Assembly (NCBI GenBank): GCA_029990175.1
Contig: JARKIP010000011.1
Span: 21,054,001 to 21,118,000 of the forward strand
Direction of reading: 5' to 3'
Source: Petunia secreta
Taxonomy: Eukaryota > Streptophyta > Magnoliopsida > Solanales > Solanaceae
Length of the DNA: 64,000 bases
Below the pieces are notes generated by a model. It saw nothing but the letters and a program-made list of their open reading frames with translations, did no database searches and was not told the DNA's origin. Both the position numbers and the translations under genes were made by a program. This document shows, one piece after another, positions 22,675-35,800 of the stretch. Position 1 is the stretch's first letter. The number at the start of each line of letters is the position of its first letter.

Positions 22675-23351
22675 TGTCGCACCCTACTTAAAAGTAAGTG
22701 ATTAATGACATAGGGTAACTCGTTTGGATTGAGTTTTGGAGTCGCCGTCTAATAAATTTCCTAGGCGTATTAGGTCACCTATTAGTTTCTAATTCAATTT
22801 AAAGAATAACTCTGGGTTGGTCTACTAATTTGAGACTCGGGTAAGTGTTCAAGTTAACGTAGAAGGAAGGAGTGAGGCACCTCCTAAGTTCTACAAATGT
22901 GGTTCCCGATCGATTTCTATAATTGAGTTTACTTTTACAATTTTAACTAAAAAGATAAAAGTTAAATAAGATAAATAAAGAAGACGTGGTGCACAAGCAA
23001 ATTAAAGTATATATAAGGAATCAATTCTAAAAGAATATTTCAAATTGAGTCAAATTCCATAATTTTAAGCCTAAAGGAAGTCTAATCCAATAAGAAGGTT
23101 AAAAGTTCAATAAGACACTTATGCAAAGTGTAAAGTTATAAAATACATCAGTTGACTATAAGTTGCAGAAGTGGATTTAAAATTATCATACTGCACAAGT
23201 AGCCACAAATCACAAAATTAAACAATAAATAACTAATTAACCATTTGAATAAATAATCCTAGGTTTTATTATCCTATTCGGATTAGAATCCAACTTTTAT
23301 CGGAGAAGATAGTTTCAGAATCCACTATCATATATAGCTTGGGTAATTTCC

Positions 23352-25814
23352 CGTCACGGTCCAACTTAGAGCCGCGATGGATAACCGACACTAAGTGTCG
23401 ATCATCGCTAAACCTACTAATAATCTATGAATAATAGAGATGAGCTGGCAACCTGGTTATAAATATATACATATTTACTGAAAATATAAAGTCTGGATAG
23501 ATGACAAGGCTATCCCACGCTGACATATATAACATAGTGACTGAACCACACAAGGACATATCTACATGCCTCTAAGAGTGTTGAACTGAATATACAAAGG
23601 ACGAGATAAGGCCCCGCCATACCTACTCGACGTTTATACAACATACCAAAAGTAGTAAACTCCGGAAGGAGACGGAGTGACTCCAACAACTGGTAGATAG
23701 CCTACTAACGTGGCTCAAGGTCTAATCTCTCAATACCTGCGCGACATGAAACACAGTACCCCAGAAAAGGGCGTGAGTACGATATGTACAAAGTATGTAA
23801 GGCATGAGCATATAATATATAGAATAGCTGAATGAAACTGTAAGGCTGGAATATAAATATGAAAATATGTGCTAAAGTATAGCAATGAAGCTAGAAATCT
23901 GAAACATGAACTAAACATGATTTGAATATAAACTAAAGCCTAACTGAATCTGAAACTGAAGACTAAACTGAACTATACTGATAAATGACTGTAGTATGGC
24001 TTATAACTAGTAACTGGAACTGATAGCTGTCAACTGATACTGACACTAAGAACTGGTGGCTGATAACTGAGAACTGATAACTGGTACTGAGCTAAGACTG
24101 AACTGCTATATGATATGGTACCTGTCTGGTTTTATGGGCTGTATCCCCCCAAATCAGGTAACTAAACATCTGAACTAGCCTCATGTATAGTCATGCGGTG
24201 TATACTGTGGCTATATACGCGTAAATAACAAACCTGACGGATGTTATGGGCTATGTCCCCCCCAGCCAGTAATATCTAGTCTCTTTGGTCAGAGTGTGTG
24301 AATGACACTCGGTCACACTTGGTGTTTCAACTCCCGCCTGAACCAGAGGGGCTTTGTCCCCCAGACGGGTCGTATCACACGCGACCGGACTGTGTGTCTA
24401 ATGTCCAGCCTCTTTGGGGGACTCCAAATCACGCATAATATGATCACAATACAAGCATAAGCATGTATGAGGCATAACACACATGGCAGCAATAGATATG
24501 GACTCAAAGGAATGATAAGAAAACCCTGAATGGAGTTATAACAAAACCTAGAGCTCAGAATTTGTCCAAGCATAGTTTTCTCTAAAACTGGATGATCCGC
24601 AAAAATAGAGTCAACACTAAAATATACACGGGAATGGTTACTCGGATAAACTGATAACATAAACAACTTAAATGAATAACAAAATGAGATGACCGGACGA
24701 CATAACAAATCTGCGAACAGAATCTTTGGATATCACCATTGCCCTGTCTTGCGACCTAATTTGAAAGGTCTAAATCAAAGTTATAGACTTTATAGTCTTC
24801 ATGAATGTTTTACATATATGTCTTAGGGTTCCAGAAAATCTTAAAGCATCTCAATATCAATTTTGAAAAAGGAGTTATACTCAAACTACTAGCAACTGTC
24901 CAAAGGTAAAAATAATTTTCTAGATTTTGAAACATTTCGTGCTGCTGTTTTGGACATCTTTCACTGTGGTTCTTAGCAACAACTTAAGCACATACACGGT
25001 TACCTTTATGCCATACAAATTCCCCTCAAGAACCATCAAGTTTGGAACTAAGACAAACTTCAAAAGATACAAAACAAATGCTTTGTCGAAAGAAATATTT
25101 AGCCTCACATACATACCTTTGATGTTTTTTGCTTCTAAACCTTGTTTTCCTTGAATTCCACACCTTTCAAAGCTTAAACAAGCTATAACATAGAATTTAG
25201 GCACTTTACTTAGCCATGAAGTAATTCTAAAACTTAAGCTATAGATGAAAAGGAAGGTAGCACGACGTTACCTTCGCACGTAGAGCGTTTTGATGTAATC
25301 TGTCTTCAATTTCGAGTGAAGCTTGGCCTTCTTCCTTCCAAAAACCTATCAATAGCTTAAGCTTTATGAAAACTCTGTTCCTACCGTGCATATTCTGGAA
25401 ATGATGAAAAAGAAGACATGTTTTCCTTTTTATACTCGAAACACTTCAAATCTAGCCATCTTTTGCGCTTATGTTCCTTCTTCTGGCATGACTTCTGACG
25501 CTCATATCTTTTTATCCAGACGTTGTATGAAAAAACCGTCAAAAGTATTGGAAACTACACTCCAAAACCTTCAATGTGGTATATGATATATCTGTAAAAG
25601 ACCTTATATAATATGTAGAATTAATTGCTGAAAAAGCTTCGTTACAAGGCAAATCCTTAGTCGGTTTTCCCGCAGCTTAAATTCGAGTTTTTCCAAACTT
25701 TATATTCAACATAAAAACGTCATATATGGTCCTATTATGACTTTAAACTCACTTAAATCATTCTTAATATGTCATTAGAATGATATACCTCACTTTAGCA
25801 TGCGGGATGTAACA
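23352..25814 (-). mobile_element. Nested solo LTR (gypsy, chromovirus-like), 2.46 kb
   Basis: The plus-strand ends are CGTCACGGTCC (an original TG start mutated to CG) and GCGGGATGTAACA. Perfect duplications TTTCC lie at 23347-23351 and 25815-25819. A minus-strand TATAAAAAGG at about 25425-25434 gives the transcription direction and a U3 of about 385 bases. The interior phrase GCGACATGAAACACAGTACC...AAAGTATGTAAGGCATGA is one I associate with Tekay/Del-type LTRs, from memory. No internal coding region is present. Confidence 0.8.
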
Positions 25815-28528
25815 TTTCCATCATATCCGAGGGGCTTAATTTACCCTTACCCCAATACCCTCTTTAAGTATTTAGCTAAAAGCGAATTCCTAATATTTTA
25901 AACGTCCTAAAGGTTTTGCTAACGTCCCAATTTAATGTCCCGGAGGCCATTGGGACAATTAATTTAAATAGCTAGACCCTAGATTTATTATTTTCCCCAA
26001 GTCTAGACCACTAAGCGTTGCAAGTAATAACGGTCATGCTTATCACAAACAATTTCAAAACAAATAATGTTAAGTAATAAAATTAGCTTAAGTTTAACGA
26101 AGCCTTCAAATTAAACTTGATAAACAAATTGTGATGAAAGTAAAATAGGTTTACTATTAACTTATCGTTACGTTTTAGAAATTCAACTTTACAGAAATAT
26201 GCCAGCTTTCAAATAAACCTGCAGTTTTAGCTTTTCGCAAACTAGTGCAATTTTCAAGTCCTAAAAAATATGGACAAGCAGAATACTTTGTAATTTTAGT
26301 TCAAAACCTGTCACAATCTATTACATTTTCATAACATTTGCATAGATAGACTAGTTTTCAGTTTTAATCACTTTCAATAAAACAAAAATGAACTGTTATG
26401 TTACATCATATACAATTTGCAGAAATAGGCCAGTTTTAAAGTAGTCTTGAACTTTTAGCCTCTTAACTGATATAGTTTAATTCCAGCACATTAAAATTGC
26501 ACAAATAATATAGATAAACACTGAAATTTCAATTTTAAACACATGCGACACTGCTGCAATTTTCCAGTTTAATATTTGCACAAATAAGCCGATTTTCAGC
26601 GTGTACTGTGATTTTAGCCTTTTTAAAGCAAAAACGTGAACAGAGCCCAATTTCATAAATGAATACTTTCTAAATGGTATGCCTTACAGTTTTGACCCTC
26701 AATTACACACCTGCTGTAAGTTTCACTTTAAAATTGCAGAAATATGTCTATTTTGAACTTATCTTATGATTTTAGCCTTAGCACATATAGAAATAAAGAG
26801 TAGGGTTGGAAGCGGTCCCTTTGTAGCAAATTTTCACTGCAGTTAGCAGTGCACAAGCGGCTGAAACCTGCCTTAAATCTAAATGCACCTGATGGTGCTA
26901 ATACAAACAAGGGAAATCCAAGCAAATACAATAAAGGGTCTAGGTGATAAACATGTATACATTGAAAGAGAGGGAAGAAGAGGAAGTGCCCTGTGCACGT
27001 GAATGAACTATTTTGGTCCATTCTCTATACCTAACTGTAGCCCATTTCAACTCTTGCAATTGTAACACTTTATAAGTTACCAGACCATACTCTAGCATTT
27101 ACTTCCTGCAAGCAACTTCAGTAAATGGTATAGCCCTTTCTGGGGGCTATCCGATCATTAACCATACCTATAAAAGTGGTTAGAAGATGATCCTAACAGA
27201 CCCAAACAGACAATGACATATCTATCCAAACAAAGACAAGCAAACAAAAGAAATGGTAGTAGCACACAACCAAAGCAGTAGGCAGGTTATTGGGAGCATT
27301 CATTGAGTCAGGATGCATACGTTAGGAGCTTTAAAAATAACAGAAAACAGAGGTGCTAATAAAGATGCTAGGGCAGCAAACATCAACAAGAACAACCAGG
27401 GTCTGCCTCAGCTTAACAGCAGGCAAAGAAAGAGCTCTAATGACAAAATTTCAGAGAAGAAGAAGAGAGTACAACGTGTTTTCTTTTAGAGAAATAAAGA
27501 GAAGAAAGCTGTAAAGACTTAAGTGTAGAGAGGGGTCTTGAAAGGTGTATTCAGAGTATGTCTGATTGGGAAATAAAGGGAGGAGGGGCTGGTTTATATT
27601 GGCAGAGGAGAGAGCCACTTAAATTTCAAATTTCCATTCTAAAAAGAAAAGAGAATCATCAGATATCTTATAAGAAAAAGTAGGCAATTAAGTTATCAAT
27701 TAGTGCAAAACTAGGGGGATTCTACAGCATATGAACTTCTATAAATAGTTCTCCAATTTGAATTTGAGACTAGAAAATATCTTTTCCTTTTAATTTAGCA
27801 AATTAAACCAGTATCAAGGAAATATAACGTTCATACATGTAACTATGGAAATGATATGATTTACCATTACTCGATTTTCAACAAAGCAAGGATCATATAC
27901 AGCTAGTATACTTACAAAAATAAACTTGACAGTTTCAAAGAAAATTCTATTAAGAGACTGCTTTTCTTTTACTTTCATAAGTTGAGTAGAAGAGTGTATG
28001 TATACATACACACATACGCCTTAACAGAAAAGATGGCAACTTTGACATGCATAACATATATGCTAAGCCAGAAGGCAATCTCACCAAACGATCAGACGCT
28101 CTCGACTTGAATCAAAGACATGTGATAAGAAACATGAATTTACAAATTCTGAGGCATGATTTTACTTCCTTAAATTATAAATTTGAAGACAAAAGTAACT
28201 CTTAAAAGGAGTAGATGCTAGCTGAAATTCATTAATTCAATCACAAGAAATGAAAATAGGCATTTTGTTTATAATTTCAGCATAAAAAACAAAATAAAAA
28301 TATAAAAGAAAAAGGAAGTATGTTATTGGGTTCAACGCGGGTTGGGTCGGGTCGGGTCGAATCGCATCTGATTTTTCTCGATTTTTGTTTGGTTCGTGGG
28401 GATTCAAATTCAAATCATTTGATTCTTGCCTTATGTGTATATGAATATTCCAGATTCCCGAAATATCACCCCATTTTGCTTTGATTCTGGATGATTTGTG
28501 TCCAATCCTTATTTCTTTTTTTTGGATC

Positions 28529-28560
<32 letters not shown>

Positions 28561-28561
28561 G
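28529..28561 (+). repeat. GA microsatellite
   Basis: AGAGAGAGAGAGAG...GAGAGAGG, interrupted once by AAAG. It lies in the U3-R part of the solo LTR. Confidence 0.8.
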
Positions 28562-28850
28562 AAGATACATTTTCCTTTCCTGGTGTACAACGACAGAGTG
28601 GAGAGGAGAGAGGGGTGCACACAAGGGCGTTAATGGCGGAGGTATGGTGGATATGGGGTTGTATCTGGATGAATTACGAGCAAAGGGGGGAGAGAGGACA
28701 TGAGAGGGTCGGCTGATTTGTCTAAGGGGAGATGGGGGAAATGATCTAGGGTTAGAAATGTTAGGGGGGCATATGTAAATATTAAAAGGTTAGCTTTAAT
28801 CATAACCGTTGGACAGAGATAAAGGGCTCAGATTTTTCCACGCAAGCGTG

Positions 28851-28858
28851 TATTTATA
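28851..28858 (-). promoter_or_regulatory. TATA box of the solo Ogre-like LTR
   Basis: TATAAATA on the minus strand (GGTATAAATACACGC). About 1.03 kb from the LTR start, or about 0.6 kb once the mitochondrial insert is discounted. Confidence 0.5.
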
Positions 28859-29039
28859 CCTGTATATGCTTGTGTTTACATGTAGGTGCTGAGGTGTAAG
28901 GGACAATGTGCTTTGAGAGGGTTGTACCATACGCTTAAGAGAGTTGTACATGTAGTATAAGTGTGTTGTAGTGTGAGGTGTAGGCTTATGTGGTGTATAT
29001 GTGGACTAAAAATGATGACGGGGATTAAATGTCTTCTAT

Positions 29040-29475
29040 CTATCAACAATAGAATTATGGAACTTTCTCCTCGAGCTGCAGAACTAACAAATCTATTAGA
29101 ATATCGAATTAACAACTTTTACACGAATTTCCAAGTGGATGTGTGTAGGGGTTGTGTTTGTTCGCGAGAAAGTATTCCTCGTCAAGTAAGTTTGGGTCCA
29201 CTCTTTTCCTATGCTTTACACAGGGCTCGAAGAATCATCTTATAGCCTAGAGGTTAAGCCCACCCGAACCATTCTTAAGACCACCAAGCTCTTTCGAATG
29301 AATTCGACTCTTTCTGCTTTCGAGCTACACCGGGGGCAAAATCTTTTCCCCACTAAAACGTGCATCTTTATGGTTATATCGTCCTGAAGAAGGATGTGAC
29401 GGGAAGAAGTGGCATTTGGAAGTGTTGCTGACTTAACATTTAGCTCTTCGCGCTTCCCGGAGGCTTTTTTAGTTA
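29040..29475 (+). other. Mitochondrial DNA insertion (NUMT)
   Basis: This block has a higher GC content than its surroundings and opens with the first 28 codons of mitochondrial atp1. After an abrupt junction at 29140/29141 it continues with sequence of similar composition (CCCACCCGAACCATTCTTAAG..., CTTCGCGCTTCCCGGAGG) that does not follow atp1. This suggests two joined or rearranged mitochondrial pieces. The outer limits are estimated from composition. It interrupts the solo LTR. Confidence 0.5.
29057..29140 (+). pseudogene. atp1: Mitochondrial ATP synthase alpha 5' fragment
   Basis: Codons 1-28 are open and read MELSPRAAELTNLLE...FYTNFQVD, the distinctive N-terminus of the plant mitochondrial alpha subunit of F1 ATP synthase, with only a couple of unusual residues. 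The match ends sharply after the aspartate at 29140. At 28 of roughly 500 codons it cannot work; it is a nuclear copy of mitochondrial DNA within an Ogre-like LTR. Confidence 0.85.
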
Positions 29476-29882
29476 GCAATTTGGCTAGTATTTAATTAAA
29501 ATACTTATAAATATGAATAATTAGTAAAAAATAGGAAAATTATAAATAATTATAAATAAATATATTTAATCACAATTAAATATAGATGAACTCAAGTATA
29601 ATACTAATTAAATATATATAACCGCAGATAATCATTAGATGATATCATAATGTATTAAACTGCGCAAATAGCTCATGTATTTTAGAAAAATAGTCTAAAT
29701 GATGCAATTACGTAATATAGTCATAATTAAGTAAGTATAATATAAATAGAGTGGTTAGTAATAGTATTACGCACGTAAATGCATGACATATAATGCAATT
29801 TTATTTGAAAAATTACTATTATCAATTTTAATTAAATATAGCCAAATTGCGAAAAATGGAGGGACAAAATCGGCTGTCAACA

Positions 29883-30942
29883 TGCACTTCCTTAGGACTA
29901 AAAAGGTTTCACCGCATGTCCTCCATAAGGGGTGGTTTTGCAAAACTGCCCGGGCTAAGGAATGTTTTAGCAAAATACCCTTATTTAGCCCGGAGCCAAG
30001 ACTTCAAGGCAAAATTTTCGTAAGTATTGGCAATTGCAAGTACTTCAAAGGCAAGTGTTGTTTTGCCAATACTTCAAGTAATATGGCGCGAATGCAGGGA
30101 AAGACGCGAAGGGGCAACTCTTGGAAATTGCCAAGACTTACGACCAAGTACGGCAAGTGTTGCCTTTTGTCAGCACTTGAAGGGCAAGTGTTGGGAAATC
30201 GAGCAGGGTCAAAGGCAAGTCTTCGCCTTTTGCCAAGACTTACAGCCAAGTGTAGCAAGCATTGTCTTTTTTAATACTTGAAGGGATAAGTGTTGAAAAG
30301 CGAAGAGGTTTAAAGGCAAGTCTTAGCCCCGACCTAAAAACTGACATTTTCGTCCGAATTTTTTTCATTAAACTTAATGGGGCATTTTTGCAAAATCCTG
30401 TTAGCGCAGGCAAAAAAGCAAACAATTGCTTATGGTGTCATATTTCTGCAAATAAACCCCTTTGGACTCCATCCTTTTCAGTAATATAGTACTAAGTTGG
30501 GGTTTTTTTGCAGAAATATGACACCATACGCAATAGTTTGCCTTATTGTCTGCACTTAACAAGATTTGTAAAAATACCCCCGTTAAGTTTAATGAAAAAA
30601 TTATGGACGAAAATTCCTCTATCAATCTCTTGGTAGGGGGTCAACACTTGCTCTTTAACCCTTCTCTATATGCCAATATTTGCCCCTTGAATCTGACATT
30701 CTCTCAAAGAAAGTGTTGATCGGATAGAACTTGATCGTAAGTGTTGGCAAAAGACAGCACTTTCTCTTTTCAATTTGTTCTTGTATTCTTCCCAAATAAC
30801 TTGAAGTGTCGGCAAGGCAACCTTGCCCTTGACCTCTTGCCTAAAAGACCGCACTTGCAAATTGGTGCCTTGAAGTCTTGGCTTTGCACCAACATAAGGA
30901 TATTTTGCTAAAACATTGTTAAACGGGAGAAAACTCTCAAAA
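29883..30942. mobile_element. Foldback element 2, main palindrome
   Basis: Left arm about 29890-30465 and right arm about 30501-30942 are inverted copies, divergent but clear. Shared landmarks are GTTTTAGCAAAATA.CCTTAT, AGCCAAGACTTCAAGGCA, TTTTTTCATTAAACTTAA and ATGGTGTCATATTTCTGCAA. The left arm also holds repeated GGCAAGTGTTG-type units. The right arm continues beyond an inserted element at 38059-38150. ORFs on both strands are mirror images of one another and show no transposase. Confidence 0.75.
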
Positions 30943-32796
30943 TGTAATGGTCCGCCCAATTATTTTGGTAAATCGAAGCTCCGATATGCATGTCGATATA
31001 TTTTTTTTAGTTCCAATAAGTTTGTATGATGATTTTGGTCATGTCCACAGAGTTTGGTTAAATTTCGATGAGTTTTGGATAAGTTTGGGTCGACTTTGAC
31101 ATAATTTGAGCATAAAAGTTACCATATTGAGAAAACGGCATTTGATTCGTATTTCGACTAAACTATTATATCCGTATCGTAATTTGGAAACCATAGAAAC
31201 TAAAATCATCAAGTTTCGACATCATATGAGGGATATATGATAATTTTACTAAGAATTGGGTTGCCAGAAATTTCAGATTATTTACGAAATTGCCACTCAC
31301 TTCGTAGTTAAAAATCTGCACTATTCCAAATATTGAAACCAACATATCTCCTTCATTATAAGGTCAACTAGAGTGATTCAAAAGCCTAACTTGACAAGAT
31401 TTTCACAAGGAATCTATTGGAGGCATCAAAAGTGAGTTTTGGGATCGTTTGGTACAAGAAACGATGCAGAACAGTAGGCATTTTTGGCTATTAATGTTGT
31501 TGGAGTTTTTCTCATCTTGAAAGTTTGAAATTGGGAGAATTCAAGGATGTTCTTCTATGGGTGGACTTATTTGGAAGGATTTGGGAGTGAAAAGACGATC
31601 GTGGGCTAGTTAGCAATCGTCGGCTTGAGGTAAGTGGTTTACATCCCTTTTTTGGTGGACTTTCTCCACATTGGATGTCTATATATGTGTTCCTTACATG
31701 CATGGCTGCTGAAATGGGCACACTTATTATGCCAAGACTATTTTGAAAAGTGTAATTACAGTTCATTACTGTTTCTTGATTTATTACCGTAGCACGATGT
31801 AGTTCCGTGCATATTATTATGGTACGATGTAGTTCGGTAAATATTATCATAGCACGATGTAGTTCCGTGCATATTATTATGGTACGATGTAGTTCCGTAC
31901 ATATTATCATAGCACGATGCAGTTCCGTGCATATTATTGTGGTACGATGTTTCGTACATATTATCATCGCACGATGTAGTTCTGTACATATTATTATGAT
32001 ACGATGTAGTTCCGGACATATTATGATAACACGATGTAGTTCCGTGCATATTATTGTAGTACGATGTTTCGTATATATTATCATCGCACGATGTAATTCC
32101 ATGCAGATTATTATGGTACGATGTGGTTATGTACATATTATTGTAGCATGACGTAGTTCTGCGCATATTGTTGTATTATGACGTAGTCCCATTCATATCA
32201 TTAAGTCACAATGGATATGTCATAGTACTTTGATGACTAAGTATGAATATTACTTGTTTGTTAATTAAGTGATTTTGTCATTACTTTTTGTTACCTTGAA
32301 GTTGTTGAGTTTTCATATATTTGCAACTCGTTATTCTACTTGGAGCCCTGTCCCCACTTACTGAGTCTTTTTGACTCACCCACTTTCTTTATTTCTTTTC
32401 GTATTGTTTTATATTCGGCAGATTCGATATCGAGTTCTACCAAGCATTGTGGTAAACGGAGTTGCTCGTCCTTTAATCTAACGGTGAACCACTTTTGTCT
32501 TGTGGTGACATCTTTCCCTTATTATTTTTATGTTTATATTAATGATTATATTTCTTTATATTCGGAGATGTATAACCTTATTGACTCCTTAGATGTTCAT
32601 GATTCATAGGAGGACTTAGAACATGGTTGCAAAGATCCTAGTTGTGTATTTGGGTTATATATCATACTTCGCTATTCTTTTTATAATTTATTTTATTTGG
32701 TTATTTCATATGCAAGTCAAGTGTTGCTAAAGAGGGGTTCGCCCAATGATTTGGGTTTGGGTGCCCGCACGACCTATAGGATTTTGAGTCGTGACA
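30943..32796 (+). mobile_element. 5' LTR of the LARD-like element
   Basis: TGTAATGGTCCGCCC...GTCGTGACA, 1854 bp. It contains a minisatellite at 31792-32205. Differences from the 3' LTR are scattered single bases, on the order of a few per cent by eye. Confidence 0.9.
31792..32205 (+). repeat. 30-bp hairpin minisatellite, copy in 5' LTR
   Basis: About 14 units alternate between a 31-base type (GCACGATGTAGTTCCGTGC plus ATATTATTATG) and a 29-base type (GTACGATGTAGTTCCGTAC plus ATATTATCATA), giving a 60-base higher-order unit. Each unit has a stem-loop: GCACG/CGTGC in one type and GTACG/CGTAC in the other. Three-base deletions in some units shorten only the loop. Because 30 is divisible by 3, long ORFs appear in several frames on both strands. 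Confidence 0.9.
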
Positions 32797-32798
32797 AT

Positions 32799-32810
32799 TG
32801 GTATCAGAGC
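32799..32810 (+). promoter_or_regulatory. Primer binding site, initiator-tRNA-Met type
   Basis: TGGTATCAGAGC two bases after the 5' LTR end at 32796. Confidence 0.85.
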
Positions 32811-35800
32811 CTAGGTTCTAGGGTCCTTGTGAATCATGAACAGTGTCAATTAGAGTCTTGTTGATGGGTACGATGACGTCCGTACTTATCTATGAGAAAA
32901 TTTGGTGACATTTAGGAAACTTCACTTCTTTCATTCCTTAATCGTGCGTTGAAACTTGAAAGTGAATGATTTGAATTCCTTAGAACTATAATGCGTCAAC
33001 GATGAAGATGTTATAAAGATATGGAAGACTTCACAGTATGTGTTAGACACTTGGTTTGGAGGCAAAAGCTCGGAAAAGTGGTGAAAATGTTTGGCTTTAG
33101 CCTTTCTTATGGATAAGTTGGTATAGATATGGAAGGTAATTGGTTTAGTAATATGAAATATTGAAGAATAGTTGAACTATTGAAGTGTCCTTTAATAGAG
33201 CAAAGGGATTTTCGTAATCTTTGGAATCGTGAAAGAATTCGGTTAGTCGTGCGACGCTCAGGCGATGGTGGTTCGCAATACACTCGTTAGGGGAAACTAG
33301 GCAAGCTAGATAGTCATATTTATGCATACTAAGGTATGGCACAAGTTCTAATGCTAGTTTCAGTACTTGAGTGCATGATGAGAAGGTCGTTCAACATAAT
33401 ATCTAATTCTTGTGCGAACCTTAGTATGGGTTGTACTCAGTATAATAAGAAATTCATGAGAGTTTTGTATGTTAATGATAAAGGTAGTTGTAAAATTCGT
33501 CAAGCTATCTTTGGGTGTATCACAAGTGGAGGAGCCTTTGGAGGCTGACCTAGATTTTTCTGCATCTTAGTGGTCCTTGTATATTTGATGATTGAGGATT
33601 TTATTTCAGATAAGCCGTCTGAGTGTTTGCTCGTGGCTCAGGGCTGAAGTAATCATGATGAACCTTGGATTTGTAAACTGAAAGTGGCAAGATCTTTCTT
33701 TTGGTAATTCATGTCGGTTATGAACCCTAGAATTCCTTTAATGACTTATTCTTAGGCGAAGCCTAAGTGTAGGAGTCGGTGGTGGATTGTGAGACCTTTG
33801 TGGTTGTCGGGACCGTCTTATGAAGACTTTTTATCAGTAAAGGTTTGATCCTTTTCACCGTTGTGGTTTGCTCTAGCGGGGCTAGGATCTGGAAGTCGGT
33901 GGGTTATGGATTTCTTGTTATGGATTTTATGAGTCTCGGTGCCTTGTCTCCATGAAGTGTCGGACTTTGGAAGTTAGACCAGTGTTCGTAGTTTTGACTT
34001 GGATGAATGTGTTGTAAAATTCCTTGTAGGTACTTTTGCGTGATTCATCATGACCATGATGGTTGATTTTATAAGTTGTCGGGAAGCAGTCCCGAGTGTG
34101 TTATTATGTGAAGTCGAGGAGTTGCGTGTGCCTCTTGGGGCCAAATCGTACATGTGTGGTTGGATTCTTTTTTATACCGTACAGACTTTGACTTGTGTGG
34201 TTACGAGAGAGTTACTACGCGCACATCGCTTTGTATGACTAAGAGTGCGGTCGCGGGACTCCTCACGTGGTTATATTGGTTGGTCCATAATGCTTGTGCG
34301 ATTGCGATCTTGTGATCAGGTTGCGAGGAAGCGAAGTTTGTGCGAGGATGTTTATGGTAAGTCGTTTATCTATTGGCTGCTTGGTTGGAATGAGTTGCGG
34401 ATTTCCTCTAGTAGGTTTTACTTGGCGAGGCAGTGTCTTCAGTTTGTTGCTTCTTGAAGGTTGATGTATCTTTACTTTGCACCGGGTCAGCACTTGGGTG
34501 CATGCGTTTTGTCATAGTATTTTGGAGGCCGTGTAGTGCCGAACAATGTTGGATCTGTGACTTCGTGTGTAGGACCATGTGTGAGTTAGGGTGCGATTTG
34601 TAGCTGTTGGACTTGATTGAACTGGTTGTGGCCATAGCTAGTATGTTGACTTTTCTTAAGAGCTATGCTTGCTCGAACTCTTAATGCACTGTTTAGTTGT
34701 CGGTGGGTTGTTATTTGTATTTGAGATTATGTTATGCAACATATTTGTGTCTCGGACTGTATCCTGAGCTGGAGTGATGGTGTTGATGTATGTTGGTTGT
34801 AGGCTGAAATTGATTTTGGCTTTCTCGGGATGTGTGTTGGTTTGTTAGGATCGATGTTTTTGCGATTAGTGATTTTTATTTTAAAATTAAGTTCGTACCT
34901 CGTTTTGGGTTGGTGTATCATGTTCAGTATTTTGAGGTGTTTTCAGCTAAGATTGGTTCATCTTATCAGCTGATAAATGTTCGGAGATGATTTTGATAGT
35001 TGCCGGTTAGAGAGTGTATTAGGCTTTATAATGTTGGTTTCGGTGGGTTATCATTATGTTCTTCTTGTTACGGTGAGTATACTTTTGATGATAGTGTTTG
35101 ATCTTGTAATGCCATGGAGTCGTACCGTTGTTGACCCATTTGGATATGGTTCGATTGAATTTGATCGCGAGATTTGATGTTTCTATTGGTGGTACTCAGG
35201 TTGTTTCTGTTGGATTCTGGAGAGTATTATACCCTATGGCTTAGAAGGTTAAAGACTTGTGTAAGTGAAACCCGAGTGGCTTAGCGTTAGTTATGTGAAT
35301 TTTGTCAATCAGTGATTCTTGTTGTGCTTTGACCATTGATTTGAGGTTTCCGTCTGCAGTTAGTGATAAGTCGGCTTATTGCTTCTAGACTATATGCACT
35401 CAGTTAGTACCGTTCGTTCGATCGAGGTTGTATCGAAATATGGGTTCAAATTGGTTATTATTCCTCCTTGTAATGATTGGTTTTGTGCCACTTGGTTTGG
35501 TGTTGAGTCATGTGAAGTTCAAATTGCTCTATGTGAGAACACTCGCCAATGTGCTTTCTTAGATGGTTAGGCTTGAATGTGAGGACGGGATATCCTAGTG
35601 TTCGTGGTTTGCTCTTTCCTTGCTATTCTTGTTGCTTATATATTATTCTGATTTTGGTTGTGACCGTGTGGAGTCCCATGGTATTGATTTAATTCTAGAT
35701 ATTTATATGATATCGCTGGTTTGCTTTAAGCTGGATTGTATTTCCTTTTGGGTTTTTTGTAGCTGTTGATAGTCCGATGGTTGCTCAGTTATAGGGGTAG

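Larger units (their letters stand above)
22675..29882 (-). mobile_element. Solo Ogre-like LTR with nested insertions
   Basis: Starts TGTCGCACCC and ends GGCTGTCAACA. Both sides carry TGCAC (22670-22674 and 29883-29887), a perfect 5-bp target duplication, so it is a solo LTR left by recombination. Its 7.2 kb includes a nested solo LTR (23352-25814 plus its duplication) and a mitochondrial insertion of about 0.4 kb. Without them it is about 4.3 kb, close to the Ogre-like LTR at 11007-15425. Near the left end it shares the GAGTTTTGGAGTCGCC and GAGGCACCTCC landmarks with that LTR. On the minus strand it starts TGTTGACAGCCGATTTTGTC and has a TATAAATA at 28851-28858. Confidence 0.8.

Noticed and set aside
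28491..28716. Two overlapping plus-strand ORFs rich in E, R and K
   Set aside because: They run through a GA microsatellite inside an LTR promoter region; no family pattern.
29783..30274. 163-codon plus-strand ORF
   Set aside because: It lies in the left arm of the foldback element, and the mirror arm gives a similar translation (for example at 30666-30959); it reflects inverted repeat sequence, not a gene.
31512..32166. Overlapping ORFs of 114-196 codons on both strands with 10-residue periodicity (repeated at 36769-37423)
   Set aside because: They are translations of the 30-bp minisatellite; a unit divisible by three keeps several frames open on both strands. No start context, and the same in both LTRs.
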